Source: Krasilnikovozyma curviuscula
Taxonomy: Eukaryota; Basidiomycota; Tremellomycetes; Cystofilobasidiales; Mrakiaceae
Direction: 5' to 3'
Assembly (NCBI GenBank): GCA_014825775.1
Contig: MVAQ01000128.1
Location: 1 to 59,292, forward strand
DNA length: 59,292 nucleotides
The notes under the pieces are model-generated. The model was not told where the DNA came from. It searched no databases and was given only the letters and a program-made list of their open reading frames with translations. This document shows, in pieces, positions 13,874-25,692 of this stretch (positions are counted from its first letter, which is position 1; each line of letters starts with the position of its first letter). Made by a program: the position numbers and the translations under genes.

Positions 13874-14194
13874 TTATAGAGAGTTCTCAGGCAATCCTAC
13901 TCAGCGACAGGCAGGCGAGAATTATCGAGTTTGTGGGAGAGTACGTTGGGAGAGAGATCGCGGTTGTTGCAAATGCGCCTGCTTTTGGTGTCAGGTGGTG
14001 TTTATTCCAGATTTCACGGCTGAAGGGAAATCGCCGAAAGGAAGAGCTAATTATAATCCATAGCATTACGATTTGTTTATTAGAGATAAGCTTAATTATA
14101 TGTAACAAGGCTTTGTGGATAAACCCCGAGGTAAACGCTGCGGTCGCATTGAAGCAGCCCAGGTTGAATATAGAAGGTAAGAAAAGACTTTCAA

Positions 14195-14900
14195 TCACTT
14201 CTTTGATGACCTAGAGCAAGCACCAACGAACTCGCCCCAGGCGAGAACGTTCTCATCCTTGATCATCTTTCTGAACTCGACCTCCGAGTATTTATCCCCC
14301 TCCTTAGGAACCTCTATGTGCTTGTTGATGCAAATTACTTGGAAGAAGTACCTGTGAGAACCGTGGTTTATAAGAGGTTTGGGAGGAGCTGTAGAAAGAC
14401 AAGCTCTTCGCTCTGAGACTAGATCCTGGACGCAGGACATTCGAAATGGACGTACTATAAACCGTTCCTCTGAAGCTTTTACCCAATCCCCATTTGAATT
14501 TACTAGCATCTTCTGGGAAGTCCTCAGCAGTGAGCTTGGTGACGGTCGGGGGGATGTTCTGGAGGGGCGAGGACAAGCAGGAAGAATCATCAGATTTGAC
14601 CATCGCACCCTCAACCCTAAAACCCTGACTACAAAAATTACTCACATAGTAGAGACCATGCATCAAACATCCGATAGGCGTGTCAGGGTCTTGCGAGACC
14701 AGGAGGGTCCCAACAGTACCCTCAGGAGGGGTGAAACAGAGCGTTGGGAATGGTCCCAAAGGTTGGAAATCTTCATCTGATGGGCCAATAATGTCGAGGG
14801 TAGGCTCCTTAAGGCCAGGGATGTTTCTGGTGTAAAGGCGGTCGTCGTATCCTTTGCGGTTCTTGCCCACATAGGAGATGAAACGTTCGACAAACTCCAT
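14195..14900 (-). CDS. Phosphatidylethanolamine-binding (PEBP/YbhB-like) protein
   Basis: PEBP proteins have a beta-sandwich with an anion or phospholipid-binding pocket; many modulate kinases or bind small ligands. The motifs follow the family order: PTLCFTPPEGTVGTLLVSQD, then DPDTP (the D-P-D-x-P ligand signature), GLYYNIPP across an intron, FRGTVYTPP across the next intron, and INHGSHRYFFQV (the family H-R-Y-F block). The stop is at 14195. I placed the start at the ATG at 14900 because a pyrimidine-rich acceptor abuts it. The frame is open upstream (HLDYYLLDHSNFSSPE), so an extra N-terminal exon reaching about 15080 is possible. There is no signal peptide in either model. Its target cannot be told from sequence. 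Confidence 0.8.
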
Positions 14901-16654
14901 CTCAGGGGAAGAGAAATTGGAATGGTCGAGCAGGTAGTAGTCGAGGTGAGAAACTCAAAAGTCGCTGGGAGGACAACACCTAAAAGGCCAATCCAGTGGG
15001 CATATCGACGGCCGCTGCTTGGACGCCACCAATCCATGAAGCGAGTTAGGCTGAACCCCCTTGACCTGTCGAGTTTGCCGGCCATTAGCATTCATAGGTG
15101 AGTCTGAGCTTAAAAGTGTCACTGACTATAGAATACAGGTTAGCAGGAAAATGTGCCTGAAGACAGTTGAGAAAATGAGTCGGGATAGCACCTTTCGATT
15201 CGCGTTCGAGTCCACCTGGCCTTTTCGATGACTTTTGGTTTGGGACTCGGTGGTATATATAGAAGTACTACTTTGAGATTTAGACTGAAGTGCTATAATA
15301 TGAAAGGTCTTTCTTAAACTTCTGCTAGAACCTTTTCGGTGTAGCACATTTGGAACGAGACCGCGCTTTGTTTACATTCCCTTAACCCGGGTTTCACAGT
15401 GCAACTGGAGAGATGGAATACACCCATTTGAGTTGATTTAAATATAATTTCATGGAATTAATGAATATTGGTTTCCGTTTTTGATAAGATAGGCCTTACA
15501 GAATGTTTGTAATGGATGCGAAAGCAAGTCAAAGGCGGTTTTGGAGCTTTGCTCGAACACTCTCGTTCAAAAACCAGAAATAAGCGACAGAGTAAAAATG
15601 GATCACGCTTCACTTCACGACAGTATCAACGGAACGGAACGGCCCTAATTGGTCTCTTTACCTTCGGTATGTAGTGTGTTGTTATTTCTCTCAGTGATTG
15701 ATTCTTTAGACTGTTTTGAACTCCAACCTCAACCGTAACACGAGCTTCTCTTTCAATAGTAAAGATCTAGTTTTCTGGTTCGATAACATCAGGAGGACCG
15801 TGATCTGGTTTTAGTCATTGTCTAGAACTCCGCCAAACTGACCGCGCGCTGGAGTTAGGGCACACGGAAAGGGGAAGAGGAAGAGTTGCGAGCGCAGTGT
15901 CCTCTTCAGAGACGAAAGAACAGACATATCCTCTGCTTTTGGGGGTTTCCACAGCTGTCTAGGAGATGATTCAAAAACGTGTTCCACATTGCGACGTTGG
16001 AGTTTGATTTCTTCCACTCGAGCGCAACAAACGTGAGAACCTAACCAAACACCTGGAATGCGTGGCCCGCGCAGTGTTTAAAGGACCTATGAAGGGTTCT
16101 ATTAATGGGAGACAGGGGTCCAAGTCAAGCGGAGTGTTAGCCACCGGGAAATATCGTCGAGGGCGAGCGAGCCATGCTGTTCGAGGCGACAGGACGAGTG
16201 GACCTCATCCATCACAGTCCCAAACGCCTCTTGGATCCTTTCAGCCCTAAAAGAACGACGACCGCTCTGTAAAGAGTCCTCTCGTTTCTGTACAGCAGTC
16301 CCCAACTGTATCCTTTTTTACCCCAATCTCAAAAACAGTGAGTAGCACGCAGGCACAATTTTTCGACGAGTCCCTTTTCGCTGGTCGTCCCATGCTGATT
16401 TTTACTTTGCCAGTCCTCTTTCTATCTCTCTCGTTGGCATCCCCTGTGTACCAACAGATCATAGCAGTCATCTCCTGGTCTTTATCCTAGAGACTCATAT
16501 TTTTTTTACCCAAAGGTATGCTTTGCTGCATGCGCTGCCCAAAAAATGGAATGTTCTTTTCCGTTTGGTTACACACTGACCGTTCCCGATGGGGTCCCCT
16601 TTTTTCGGTCTTCTGTGTCTTTCTCAACCAACACTTTTAGCCTAACGATACCCT
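14901..16654. other. Long interval upstream of the PUF gene
   Basis: It may contain an N-terminal exon of the PEBP gene (to about 15080). The rest is probably the promoter and long 5' leader of the Pumilio gene. Pyrimidine-rich stretches occur around 16310-16640. Short open frames here (for example 15126-15347 and 15811-16017, minus strand) have no family resemblance and I do not call them genes. Confidence 0.5.
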
Positions 16655-19600
16655 ATGGCGACCACCACTACCCCTTCCAGCCCAACGATTGCTGAACCCA
16701 ACGCGAACGCAGTCGGTTCCACTACGACCGACTTCCTCGACTTGGCCGACTCTGTGAGTTTCAAGCTTGTGGTTTCTTTTGCTTTCAGGAAGGTTTTCTC
16801 AACAGTCCTTGTGGTTTTGCTTTTTGCCAGTCTGCGAAGAAAGGGCATTCCCAAGCTGAAATCAATGCTGTTCGTTTCATATTTTTTTTGTCATCCTTCG
16901 CGCCGCAATAACGCAGCTCACTCAAAATGATTTCCGTATGTCAACCATAGCGCATTGAAGAGAAGCGGGTTGAACATGAACGTCAGCGTGCCAACCAAAG
17001 AGCCCTCTTTGAAGCTCAGATGAAGGCTCTCGAGGAGGAACAACTTCGCGAGGAAGCTGCGCTCCTCTCTGGCAACGGCCCCACGACCGGCGCCCAGCCC
17101 GTCACAACCCCAAACTCACCACCAAAAGGTACAATTGGTTCAGGTATTAAGTCTATGCCTGCTTCAAGAAGACCCTCCGGCGGGTCGAAGGACGATTTGT
17201 CTTTCCACCTCGGTAAAATGAGCCTGACGGCTGCTGGAACGGGTGCTGCCGCTGGTACTCCTAACTCAGCTGTTGGTGGTGGAAGAATGGCTAAATCTGG
17301 TACTGCCAATGGAACTGATTCGTTCGGTCACAAGTTGAGCGAGAGATTGAGATTCGAAGACGAGGTCGACGGCGCACCTGGTAAGACATTTTTTTTCTCG
17401 CACCTCATTTGCCGCATGGCTCTTTGCAATTTTTACGCAGCACTGAGACTCAATCTTCTATACAAAACAGCCATTAAGATTGATTCGAATGATGCCTTCC
17501 CTGCTCTCGTCAGAAGGGACTCCTTCCCGGGAATGGTAAGTCATCTCATCTTCCGCCTCCTTTCTTCCCTCTCCTGTCGCAGTCGACTTACCCCCCATTC
17601 TCATCCCCGTCACTTCATCACTTATTCTACGATCAGTTCAATCGTTCATCAGAGACTCAAACTGTCCCCTTAACTGGTCGGACCCCTTCTGAATCAAGAT
17701 CAACAACTGGTGCTGCCGCGATCTCACCATCAGCACGCTCCGTACCAGGAACTCCTCAAGCTTCTTTGACTCCATCGATTGGGACTAACGGCTTGAGAGG
17801 TGAACCAGGGGTTGAAGGTGGGGCTGAGTTCATTACTTCTGCACCGGGTGCAATGAACAGAGGCTTTTCTAACCCAGATCTCACCAAAGCTTTTGGCTAC
17901 GTTGGATCGACCGGTGGCTCTGGATTTAGTGCTGGAGGTGACGGGTACTCTTTCGGAAATGACTCATCTGATGATGTAAGTTGCACTCTTATGACCTTCA
18001 TGGCCATCAAAAATTTCTTCAACGTCGGTCGCTTCGGACACTTATTGACTTCGCGCTTCATACCAATTTGCAGTTTGGTGTCGTCGATCCAAACGTGTAC
18101 CAGTCTATCGGTTTGGGATCTTCTAGATTCTCTCAATACGGTGGATTTGGCTCCAACGGAAATGGATTCGATGGCAAGATTAACGGCCTTGGCGGTGTGA
18201 AGCACAAGAGAGCCGAGATGGATGCTAGAGAAGCTGAATGTAAGTTGCAAGCTCATCTTTTCTATTAAAAATATGGCAACTAACGGTGCAACGTCTCGTT
18301 TCCCGACGTAGTTAACCGCTTCGCTGGTACCAGAATCGAAGACCTCATTGGTGAACTCTTGCCTCTCTGTAAGGATCAACACGGTTGTAGATATCTTCAG
18401 AAGAAGCTCGAAGAGGGTGTCCCAGAGCACAGAGACATGATCTTCAGAGAGACTTACGGCCACTTCGCAGACCTGATGACCGGTTTGTCTTATGTTTTCC
18501 CAATCTTTGCGATGCACTGTCACGCTAACCAACTCAACGTGTCTTCCGTTATTTCCAGATCCATTCGGAAACTACCTCTGCCAAAAGCTCTTGGAGTTCT
18601 CCACCGATGAGCAAAGAAACGCCATTTGCGAGTCTGTTGCCAACGACCTTGTCAGCATCTCCTTGAACATGCACGGAACTAGAGCTGTTCAAAAAATGAT
18701 CGACTACCTCTCGACTCCAAGACAAGTGAGTTTTATTCACTGTTTCTACCAACCCCAATTCACTAATGTCACATCGATGTGCCCAGATTCGATCTATCAT
18801 CATGGCACTTAGCGCCTCCGTCGTCCCTCTCATCAAAGATCTCAATGGTAACCATGTCATCCAAAAGTGTCTCAACAGACTGGTACCAGAGGACAACCAA
18901 TTCATTTACAACGCCGTGGCAGCCCACTGTGTTGAAGTTGCTACTCACAGACACGGATGCTGTGTGTTGCAGAGATGCATTGATCACGCCGCTGACAGCC
19001 AAAGGGTTCAGTTGGTTACTGAGATCACATATCATGCTCTAACTCTTGTTCAAGATCCATTCGGGTATGAGTCACGGATTTTGTCGTCATTTGTCTAGTG
19101 TGTGCTAACGCTCCATTTGGGTTTCGTCTCGACAGTAACTATGTTGTGCAATACGTCTTAGATCTCAACGATAATAGATTCAGTGACGCCGTCACTCGTC
19201 AGTTCATTGGGAACGTTTGTGCCCTCTCTGTTCAGAAGTTCAGTTCCAACGTCATCGAAAAGGTATGTAGAATTATGTCTCCCCTTGGCAAGATCGCTTC
19301 GTCTCATGCTCAAATTGGACTCTTCATCTAGTGCATTCGTGTTGCCGAACCAGAGACTCGTAAAGTTCTCATAGCTGAACTTCTCAACAGAAGTCGTTTG
19401 GAGAAATTGTTGCGAGACTCTTTCGCCAACTACGTTGTCCAAACCGCTTTGGACTACGCTGAACCTGGACAGCGCATGCTTGTGAGTAGACTCTGTTTCT
19501 CCCATATGCCTTACTTCCTGACTGACATTTTTTCTTCTCCTAATCTAGCTGGTTGAATGTATCCGGCCAATTCTTCCAATGATCAGAAACACTCCTTACG

Positions 19601-19989
19601 GAAAACGTATTCAATCCAAGTTGCAGCGTGAACACATGGAGCAACACGGACACTACGGTGGAGGAGGCTTCAACCAGCAGGCTGCCCTTCTGAACTTGGC
19701 TGGTATGTCATTCAACGGTGGAGGAGGTATGGGCATGGGCGGCGGTCACCACCAAAACATTGGCCACCCTCGTCACATCGGCAATCCATCGATGCACCAC
19801 CCGAACGCACTTGCCGAGGCCTATGGCCAACGTCCACCAGTCTTCGGGCAGCACAACTACGCCCCTCAAGCAATTGATCAGTTCTCTGGAGGTGCCCAAC
19901 AGTTCCCAAACAACTTTGCTAGCCCAAGTCTCTCTGGCTTGAGCACGGCGAGCTACGACCCAGCTGGATTCCAAAACCCTTACATGTAG
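16655..19989 (+). CDS. PUF4: Pumilio-family RNA-binding protein (Puf4-like)
   Basis: PUF proteins bind UGUA-type elements in 3' UTRs and control mRNA decay and translation. The ATG at 16655 opens a low-complexity Ser/Gly/Thr N-terminus with a short charged helix (RIEEKRVEHERQRANQRAL). From about 18310 there are eight PUF repeats with base-contact residues in order: DQHGCRYLQK, DPFGNYLCQK, NMHGTRAVQK, DLNGNHVIQK, HRHGCCVLQR, DPFGNYVVQY, QKFSSNVIEK, DSFANYVVQT. They are capped by NTPYGKRIQSK and a Gly/His/Gln-rich tail. Repeats 6-8 carry N..Q, S..E, N..Q, the code for U, G, U, so a UGUA core is predicted. At least eight introns are visible. The Puf4 subtype is inferred from repeat residues and could be another PUF class. 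Confidence 0.9.
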
Positions 19990-20542
19990 AAGAAGCATCA
20001 CGACCGGATCAAGTTTTCTCTCAAGTAATAAAATAATAACAAAAATCTTTTCTTTTATCATTCTCAACAACCTTTAACCTTACACCCTTCCCCATCACTC
20101 CCTATACACCCTCTTCACAAAACAACGTTATCCTCTCCACAACATACCTTCGTGTATAAGCACTCGAACGTCCTCTCCTCTTGTTTCTACAATACCAATT
20201 AAGATGTTAAAATACAACTTTACTTTTATCGTTCTTCGCCCGCACCTCCCGATCCCCCGTCATCTACTCGTTGTTTTACAATTGCTCTTTTCTTTCTTCC
20301 CCTTTACTACCTGCCAATACACAACAATACCACTGTATCATTTTTCATTTTGCATAAAATGTTTCCAGTTTTCCCCTTTCTTTCTTGGTTGTGCGCTGCA
20401 AGTAGGATTCGTGAGCGCTGCACATTCTGTTTTCTCTCAAGATGAACGATTTTGCTTATGCCAAGTGTATGTGTTTAATTTAGTGTTTGGGTATGCGAAA
20501 GAAAAACAAAATGAGCAGAGAGAATTAAACATCTAGTGAAAG
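19990..20542. other. Convergent 3' UTR region of PUF4 and FUR1
   Basis: No gene is seen. The sequence is C/T-rich with several TGTA-starting octamers (near 20153, 20336 and 20467) that resemble partial PUF sites. It should contain the 3' UTR of the Pumilio gene (+) and of FUR1 (-). Confidence 0.5.
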
Positions 20543-21607
20543 CTAGAAATATCTGTCGCCGAAGTCGCCCTAGATGAGTACCACAATAACCCGGTCAGAT
20601 GAGAGATGTTTGACAGCTCCAAGAGAAACTTGACTAACCAAACCAGGAACTATGTAGGCCTTTTCGTTGAGGCCTTCGTCTACTTTGGCGGTGATGACCT
20701 TCAGCAACGGGAACATGGTGCACACTTTCTTCATGCCTTCAGGGCTCGAAATCTAAACAACCGGTCTGTTCAACTTTTGTTAGATGGGAGGAAAATCAAT
20801 GGTATTGCTTACCAAGTTTAGGAATGTGATCTTGTCCTCTGGTACGCCGGCTTCCAGCAACACCTCGATGGCCTTGATGACGGACCCGCCTGTCGCTAGC
20901 ATTGGATCAAGGAGGAGGACATGTCGATCATGGATATCCTCAGGTAGTTTGGAATAGAAAAGCTTTGCTTTGGTCGTTTCTTCGTCCTGTGAAAGCCCCA
21001 AGGTTCGAATTAGTGCCGTCCAAAGCGAGCCCTCAGAGCTTAACGCTTACCCGTTGGATGAGAATCTTTCCAATTCGAACACTTCGACAACACTCTCTCA
21101 ATCCTGCCTCCATTGCCTGTATTGCAGCCCCGTCAGTCAGAAGTCGTCCGGAAACACACAACGGAGCTATTTACCTCTCCAGCTCTCATTATCGAGACAC
21201 CGCAGATTTTACCCTGGAATCCTACACCAGTGTGCGTGCCACCTAGTAATATCGGCTATGAGTTAGAACTAGTCTAGTATACACAGCAGCATCCAAAGCC
21301 TACCTAGTGGCGTCGTGATGGTTTTCTGATACACTGGAAGGTGATTGAGGCCCTCTTCGACTAGTAACCTGATGATTCTGTTGGAGGTAAAGACGAAATC
21401 ACCTCTGCACATGTAGAAAAAGCGTTAGCACGCGTATTCTAGTTTAAGTTCAGGTCGAGGAAGCGCTCACCTGTTGGTATTCACGTCGCGGATGATTGTC
21501 AGGAGACCTTCAAGCTGAGCAGTCTGGTGCAGAGTCATGGCATTTGGGGGAAGATCGTGCCCCTTCCCATTGGGACATTCGGATGCCAGAGGCAGGTAGG
21601 ATGTCAT
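20543..21607 (-). CDS. FUR1: Uracil phosphoribosyltransferase
   Basis: This pyrimidine-salvage enzyme converts uracil and PRPP to UMP; in fungi it also activates 5-fluorouracil. Six exons are read: 21471-21607, 21304-21404, 21175-21242, 21051-21116, 20813-20986 and 20543-20752. Together they make 756 nt, an intact frame of 251 residues. Motifs in order are MTLHQTAQLEGLLTIIRD, FTSNRIIRLLVEEGLN, GVSIMRAGEAMEAGLR, the PRPP loop LLLDPMLATGGSVIKAI, and the C-terminal GDFGDRYF. The start is the ATG at 21607; upstream in-frame codons lack an ATG. It is slightly longer than the typical fungal enzyme at its N-terminus. It is divergent from the zinc-cluster gene. Confidence 0.97.
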
Positions 21608-22125
21608 TTCTATAATTGAAGATTCCAACGGGCGTGGAATCAAGCAAACCAAGTCAGGCGAAAGGAAAGCTCTCCACCTACAGAAAAAAAATTATTAGAT
21701 TTTTACTCACTCTGACCCGCTTGTGAAGTTCCAATAGCCATTGAAAGTGATAACTTGTTTCTATTTAGATGGTGGTTTGAATCAAACGAATATTGACAAT
21801 TTGGGTAGGTCTGGTTGCGTCGGAGGACTGGGTGAGGCTGACCCGCCCCGTCAAAGCGACATTTCTTGGTGAGTCCTCCTCAGGGTCAATCATCTGAGAC
21901 AACGCCCCTCACACGAGCAGAATGAACTGCTCTAAGTGACACGGCATAGGCCTCCAGTTGAATGTTGGACATCAATGCTTCTCTCGTCTATTCCTACTTC
22001 TCCATGTGTGTATCCCTTGCAACCAGAGCTCTGACCCTTGCTTTCCGGGAATCCTTTCTCGTTTTGAATCGACTCAGGAGGATCTGTTGTTCGAAGGGAC
22101 CAACTTCCCGTCACTGCAGAGTGAC
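21608..22125. promoter_or_regulatory. Divergent promoter between FUR1 and regulator 1
   Basis: About 520 bp separate the FUR1 start (-) from the inferred start of the Zn2Cys6 gene (+). Both promoters must lie here. No specific operator is recognised. The regulator could start further upstream if 5' exons exist. Confidence 0.5.
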
Positions 22126-25100
22126 ATGTCTCTTCCCGGCGTGTCTTCTCAGTCAGTCAGTAACCAGGATGCTGGCCTAAGTGCGAGTGGAAGCCCACCC
22201 GTAGTAAGGAAGAGCCAGGTGCGTTAAGGTGCACACCTCTCATGATATCTCGGCTGACATCTTTCGCTCCTGTCTTCTGGTAGAGACAACCCGTGAGTCT
22301 TCGACAGTTTTCTAGCTTAATTCAAAGCGCTGACCTTGCTTGCCTGTAGTTGTCTTGTACGGCCTGCACTAAAAGGAAGACTCGATGTGACAAGGTCATA
22401 CCGTGTCAGAACTGTATCAAGCGGGGGAAAGGAGATGAATGCCATCTAGAAATCACAGTCAAGGACACGCCGAGGTCAGCCAGTCAGTGCGTCAAACTAT
22501 GTTCTCTGATTGTGAACATCCGTTTTGTTTTCATAACTTTACAGAACTGGAAAATTGGATGTCGTCAAAATCGAACAGCAGATTGAAGGTGTACGAGCTG
22601 CAGCTAAGATGGACAACGTCGCTTTACAGCATCGAGTGCTAGCATTGGAAACCATCATCCATCAGATGCTTGGTGCCGGAAGTGACGGAAACAGCCACTC
22701 TCACAGTATGGATCTTCTCCAGCTTCAGCATCATCAACAGCTGCAGATTGAAAACAACGCGGGTGGACTGTTACCGACGGGGGCGACTGAACCTGATACT
22801 GGCGGAGAAGTGGACGCCGAGGCAGATGCTGCCGCTAGTGAGTTACTTTTCTCAGAGTTTTCCCCCCACTCCACTTCCAACTGACATGAGCACTCATCAC
22901 ATAGCTCTTGAGTTGTACGTCTATGAATCTGATACTTCACCCTATATCACTGCGCTAATATTTCCCTCTGAACTCAGCCTCGCAATGGGACGCTCTCGAG
23001 CGAAAACAGCTGGCGCTCTTCTTGGCCTTGATGAAGATTCTGATGATGAGACCCCTGAAGCGGATGGAGAATACACCAACCAAAATCAGACGGGTGGCGA
23101 GGCAGAGGTAGCGCAGATGCCACAATCGCCATTAATAACAGCCCCAGCCTCAGCATCACAGACTCTTTCTGTTCCAGCAATATCAGAAAAGAAGCCCACC
23201 ATTCTTTCTCCACCAAAGTCAAAATCTACCCCTCTATCCACTCAGACTCCCGGCGGCAGCACATCGGCTTCAATGCCGTCCTCGAAGTCAACTCGGAAGG
23301 CCAAGAAGCTCCTCGACCTCGTTCCGACGGAAGAAATTGGTCGAGAAATCATCGAGTATGATGTGAACAACGTCCTGTGGATGCACTGCGCCTACCACGC
23401 AGACACGTTCATATCCGAAGCGGAGGTCTTCTGGACTGACGGCAAAACGGGCGAGGTCGAAGTCAACAAGTCTTGGCTGAGCCTCCTTTTTGCCGTATTG
23501 TGTTCGGGATTGCATCATATGCCAAGGAAAGAACAGCTCAAGCTGTTTCCGGAGGAGAATGAAGCTCAGATCCAGGAGATGCTGCAGGTCTGGTTCAATG
23601 CTTCTGTCGAGGCGCTGCATGAGGCCAATTGGATGCAGAATCACTCACTATATTCGCTTCAGGTGATTGCAATCATCGTTTCGCCTGCTAATCATCTTTC
23701 CAAATCCGATCTGTGTAAGTTTTCGTTTTCCCATCCCCATTCCTTGTTCCTGAATTGACTCGCTACTACAATTGTAGACTATACTATGTTGGCGTGTGCT
23801 GTTCGTATCTCCCAAAACTTAAATATCAACCATCTGGGACCGGATCCTTATTTCACGAAGGGAGAAACCAGCCGGTCAAACTTGATCTTGCGTGAAGGTC
23901 AGTCTCTCTTTCTGTTGGCTGTCACACTCTGATCTGACAACTTGAACCTGATGTGCTTTGTGATGTGTGACTCAGTTTGTAAACGAGTCTTCTGGCAAAT
24001 GATTGTTCAAGATTTCTTTCACCTGGCTTTCAATCGAAGTTGTGCCCTCAACATGAGACAATTTGATACTCCCCCTCCTCTTCACTGTACTGAGGCTAGT
24101 CTGCTTCATCCCTCTCGGCTCCAGCTTCTCTCGGAAGAGAAACCAACTGCTACTAGTCATACCATCCAGCTTGTCAAACGTGAGTCTTCTCAGAGACCAC
24201 CTTGTCTTAGCTCTTCAGATGATCTAACGTCTTGAGTCCCTCCTAGTCGCTGTACTGGTATACCAACTCTACGACGCAATCGGTCTCTCTCGCTCGCCTC
24301 CTTACTCGCTCATTCTCGAATTCGATCAAAAAGCTAAGAATATCTTAGCAGAGGCTCCCAGCTGGATGAAATACGATGAGAACGAGAACCCTAATCCGCT
24401 ACCTCCTGGTGCTCCTGCTTGGCTTGACTGGCAAAGAATGGCCTATATGGTGTCTTCTGCTCATAAGGTGAGTATTGGTATCTCGTGGGCTAGAAAGTAG
24501 TGAGCTGACGTTCATTGTTTTACAAGTTGATCATTCTACATCGTCCCTTCTTGGGTAGAGCATTCCGAGATCCGAAGTACAAGTACAGTCGGGAGGTGAA
24601 TTCTATCTCTGTTTGATCAATTGCAACGTCCCTTGGTCTGAACAAAGTTTCTTCCAGATCTGCGTTTCCGCTGCTCGCCGCATTCTTACCTATCTAAAGC
24701 TTTGTACTGGTGAGCCGTTCCGAAAAACTTGGACGGTCATAGCCCACAGTTTGGCAGCGTCAATTATCTGGTAAGTCGCGCATGATTTCCCCTTCGCGAA
24801 CTGCATCGAAACTAATCAGCGGCTTCTGCGACAGTCTCCTCGACTACACTCACAGAGCTAGTCCTACCTCAACGGCTTCCAATGATGCGGAAGCTGAGCT
24901 GGCCCAGGTGTTAGAGACAATCGCCATATTTGAGGAGATCGCACCGTCCAGTAGTCTTGCTGCGAAAGCGGTTGATGTGCTTTCCGCACTCGTGGAGAAA
25001 GAACGAAACAAAACACCTCATTCCCTCAGGAAGAGAAAGTCGTTTCATGATCCATCGGGCTCTTCTACCATCGATCTTACTGGCAAAACGGAAGAAGAGC

Positions 25101-25567
25101 TCGAGAGGGCAGTCAAAATCTTGAGGAAATCGAATCAGTTGGAAGAAGGAACAGAAGAGTCTGCAGTCAGCGGGTCCAACACGACGGAATCCAGCGTGGT
25201 TATAGCCCCTTCCCCGGGTACGATCTTATCCAGAGCTGGAATGTTTGACCTTAAACAGATGGAGCAACTTCGACAGCACCAGATTTCCCAACCACTCCCT
25301 TTCCAGTCTCTTCCGACTTCATCGCTCCCGACAGCATGGAACTCAAATCTGGACTACACCACTTTGGTCGGGGGTCCGTTAGAGGCTTTCAATTATGGTC
25401 CTGTGCTTGGGAACAATGTAGATTACAACAGCTCTAGTGGAAGTGGTAGCACCCAGGGAGGAGGGAATCACGACGAGATTTGGGGCAATCAGCATCTATC
25501 TCATCAACCCGAGTCGCCTTTCGATTTTTCGGCGTTGATGGAGAGATACGATCGGGGTCTCATCTAA
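22126..25567 (+). CDS. Zn2Cys6 transcription factor 1 with Fungal_trans domain
   Basis: This is a binuclear zinc-cluster regulator. The inferred start is the ATG at 22126 (MSLPGVSSQSVSN). A 9-nt microexon (22284-22292) encodes RQP, joining to LSCTACTKRKTRCDKVIPCQ and NCIKRGKGDEC, the complete Zn2Cys6 cluster. A linker and coiled coil follow (VKIEQQIEGVRAAA). The phase then requires a 7-nt exon at 22905-22911, giving TLDLAMGRSRA. After an acidic and Ser/Pro-rich stretch comes the middle homology region (NNVLWMHCAYHADTF, LLFAVLCSGLHHM, TMLACAVRISQNLNINHL, CKRVFWQMIVQD). The C-terminus is rich in Ser, Gln and Gly. About ten introns are present and I see no break. Targets are unknown; adjacency to FUR1 does not by itself imply control of it. 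Confidence 0.9.
22284..22292 (+). other. Inferred 9-nt microexon in regulator 1
   Basis: The nine bases AGACAACCC sit between an AG acceptor (ending 22283) and a GTGAGT donor (22293). They encode Arg-Gln-Pro and join SQ to LSCTACTKRKTRC, giving the usual basic lead-in to a zinc cluster. The flanking introns are about 65 and 57 nt. Confidence 0.75.
22905..22911 (+). other. Inferred 7-nt microexon in regulator 1
   Basis: CTCTTGA lies between an AG (22904) and a GTTGTACG donor (22912). Introns on each side are 67 and 66 nt. Skipping it would leave the downstream frame wrong and reach an early stop, so its inclusion (or another site choice) is required. The donor is not a strong consensus. Confidence 0.55.
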
Positions 25568-25692
25568 GTTGTATAACAAACAATGGAAGTTGTATAAGCG
25601 GCGGCAATTATTCTGATCTGGATGTCTCTCATAAAAGGCGCGTTTAGCACCACACAGACGCTTTTGTATAGAATGATATCACACCATCATGT

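Noticed and set aside
15126..15347. A short Ser/Lys-rich minus-strand frame upstream of the PEBP gene
   Set aside because: Composition is low complexity and no link to the PEBP frame was found.
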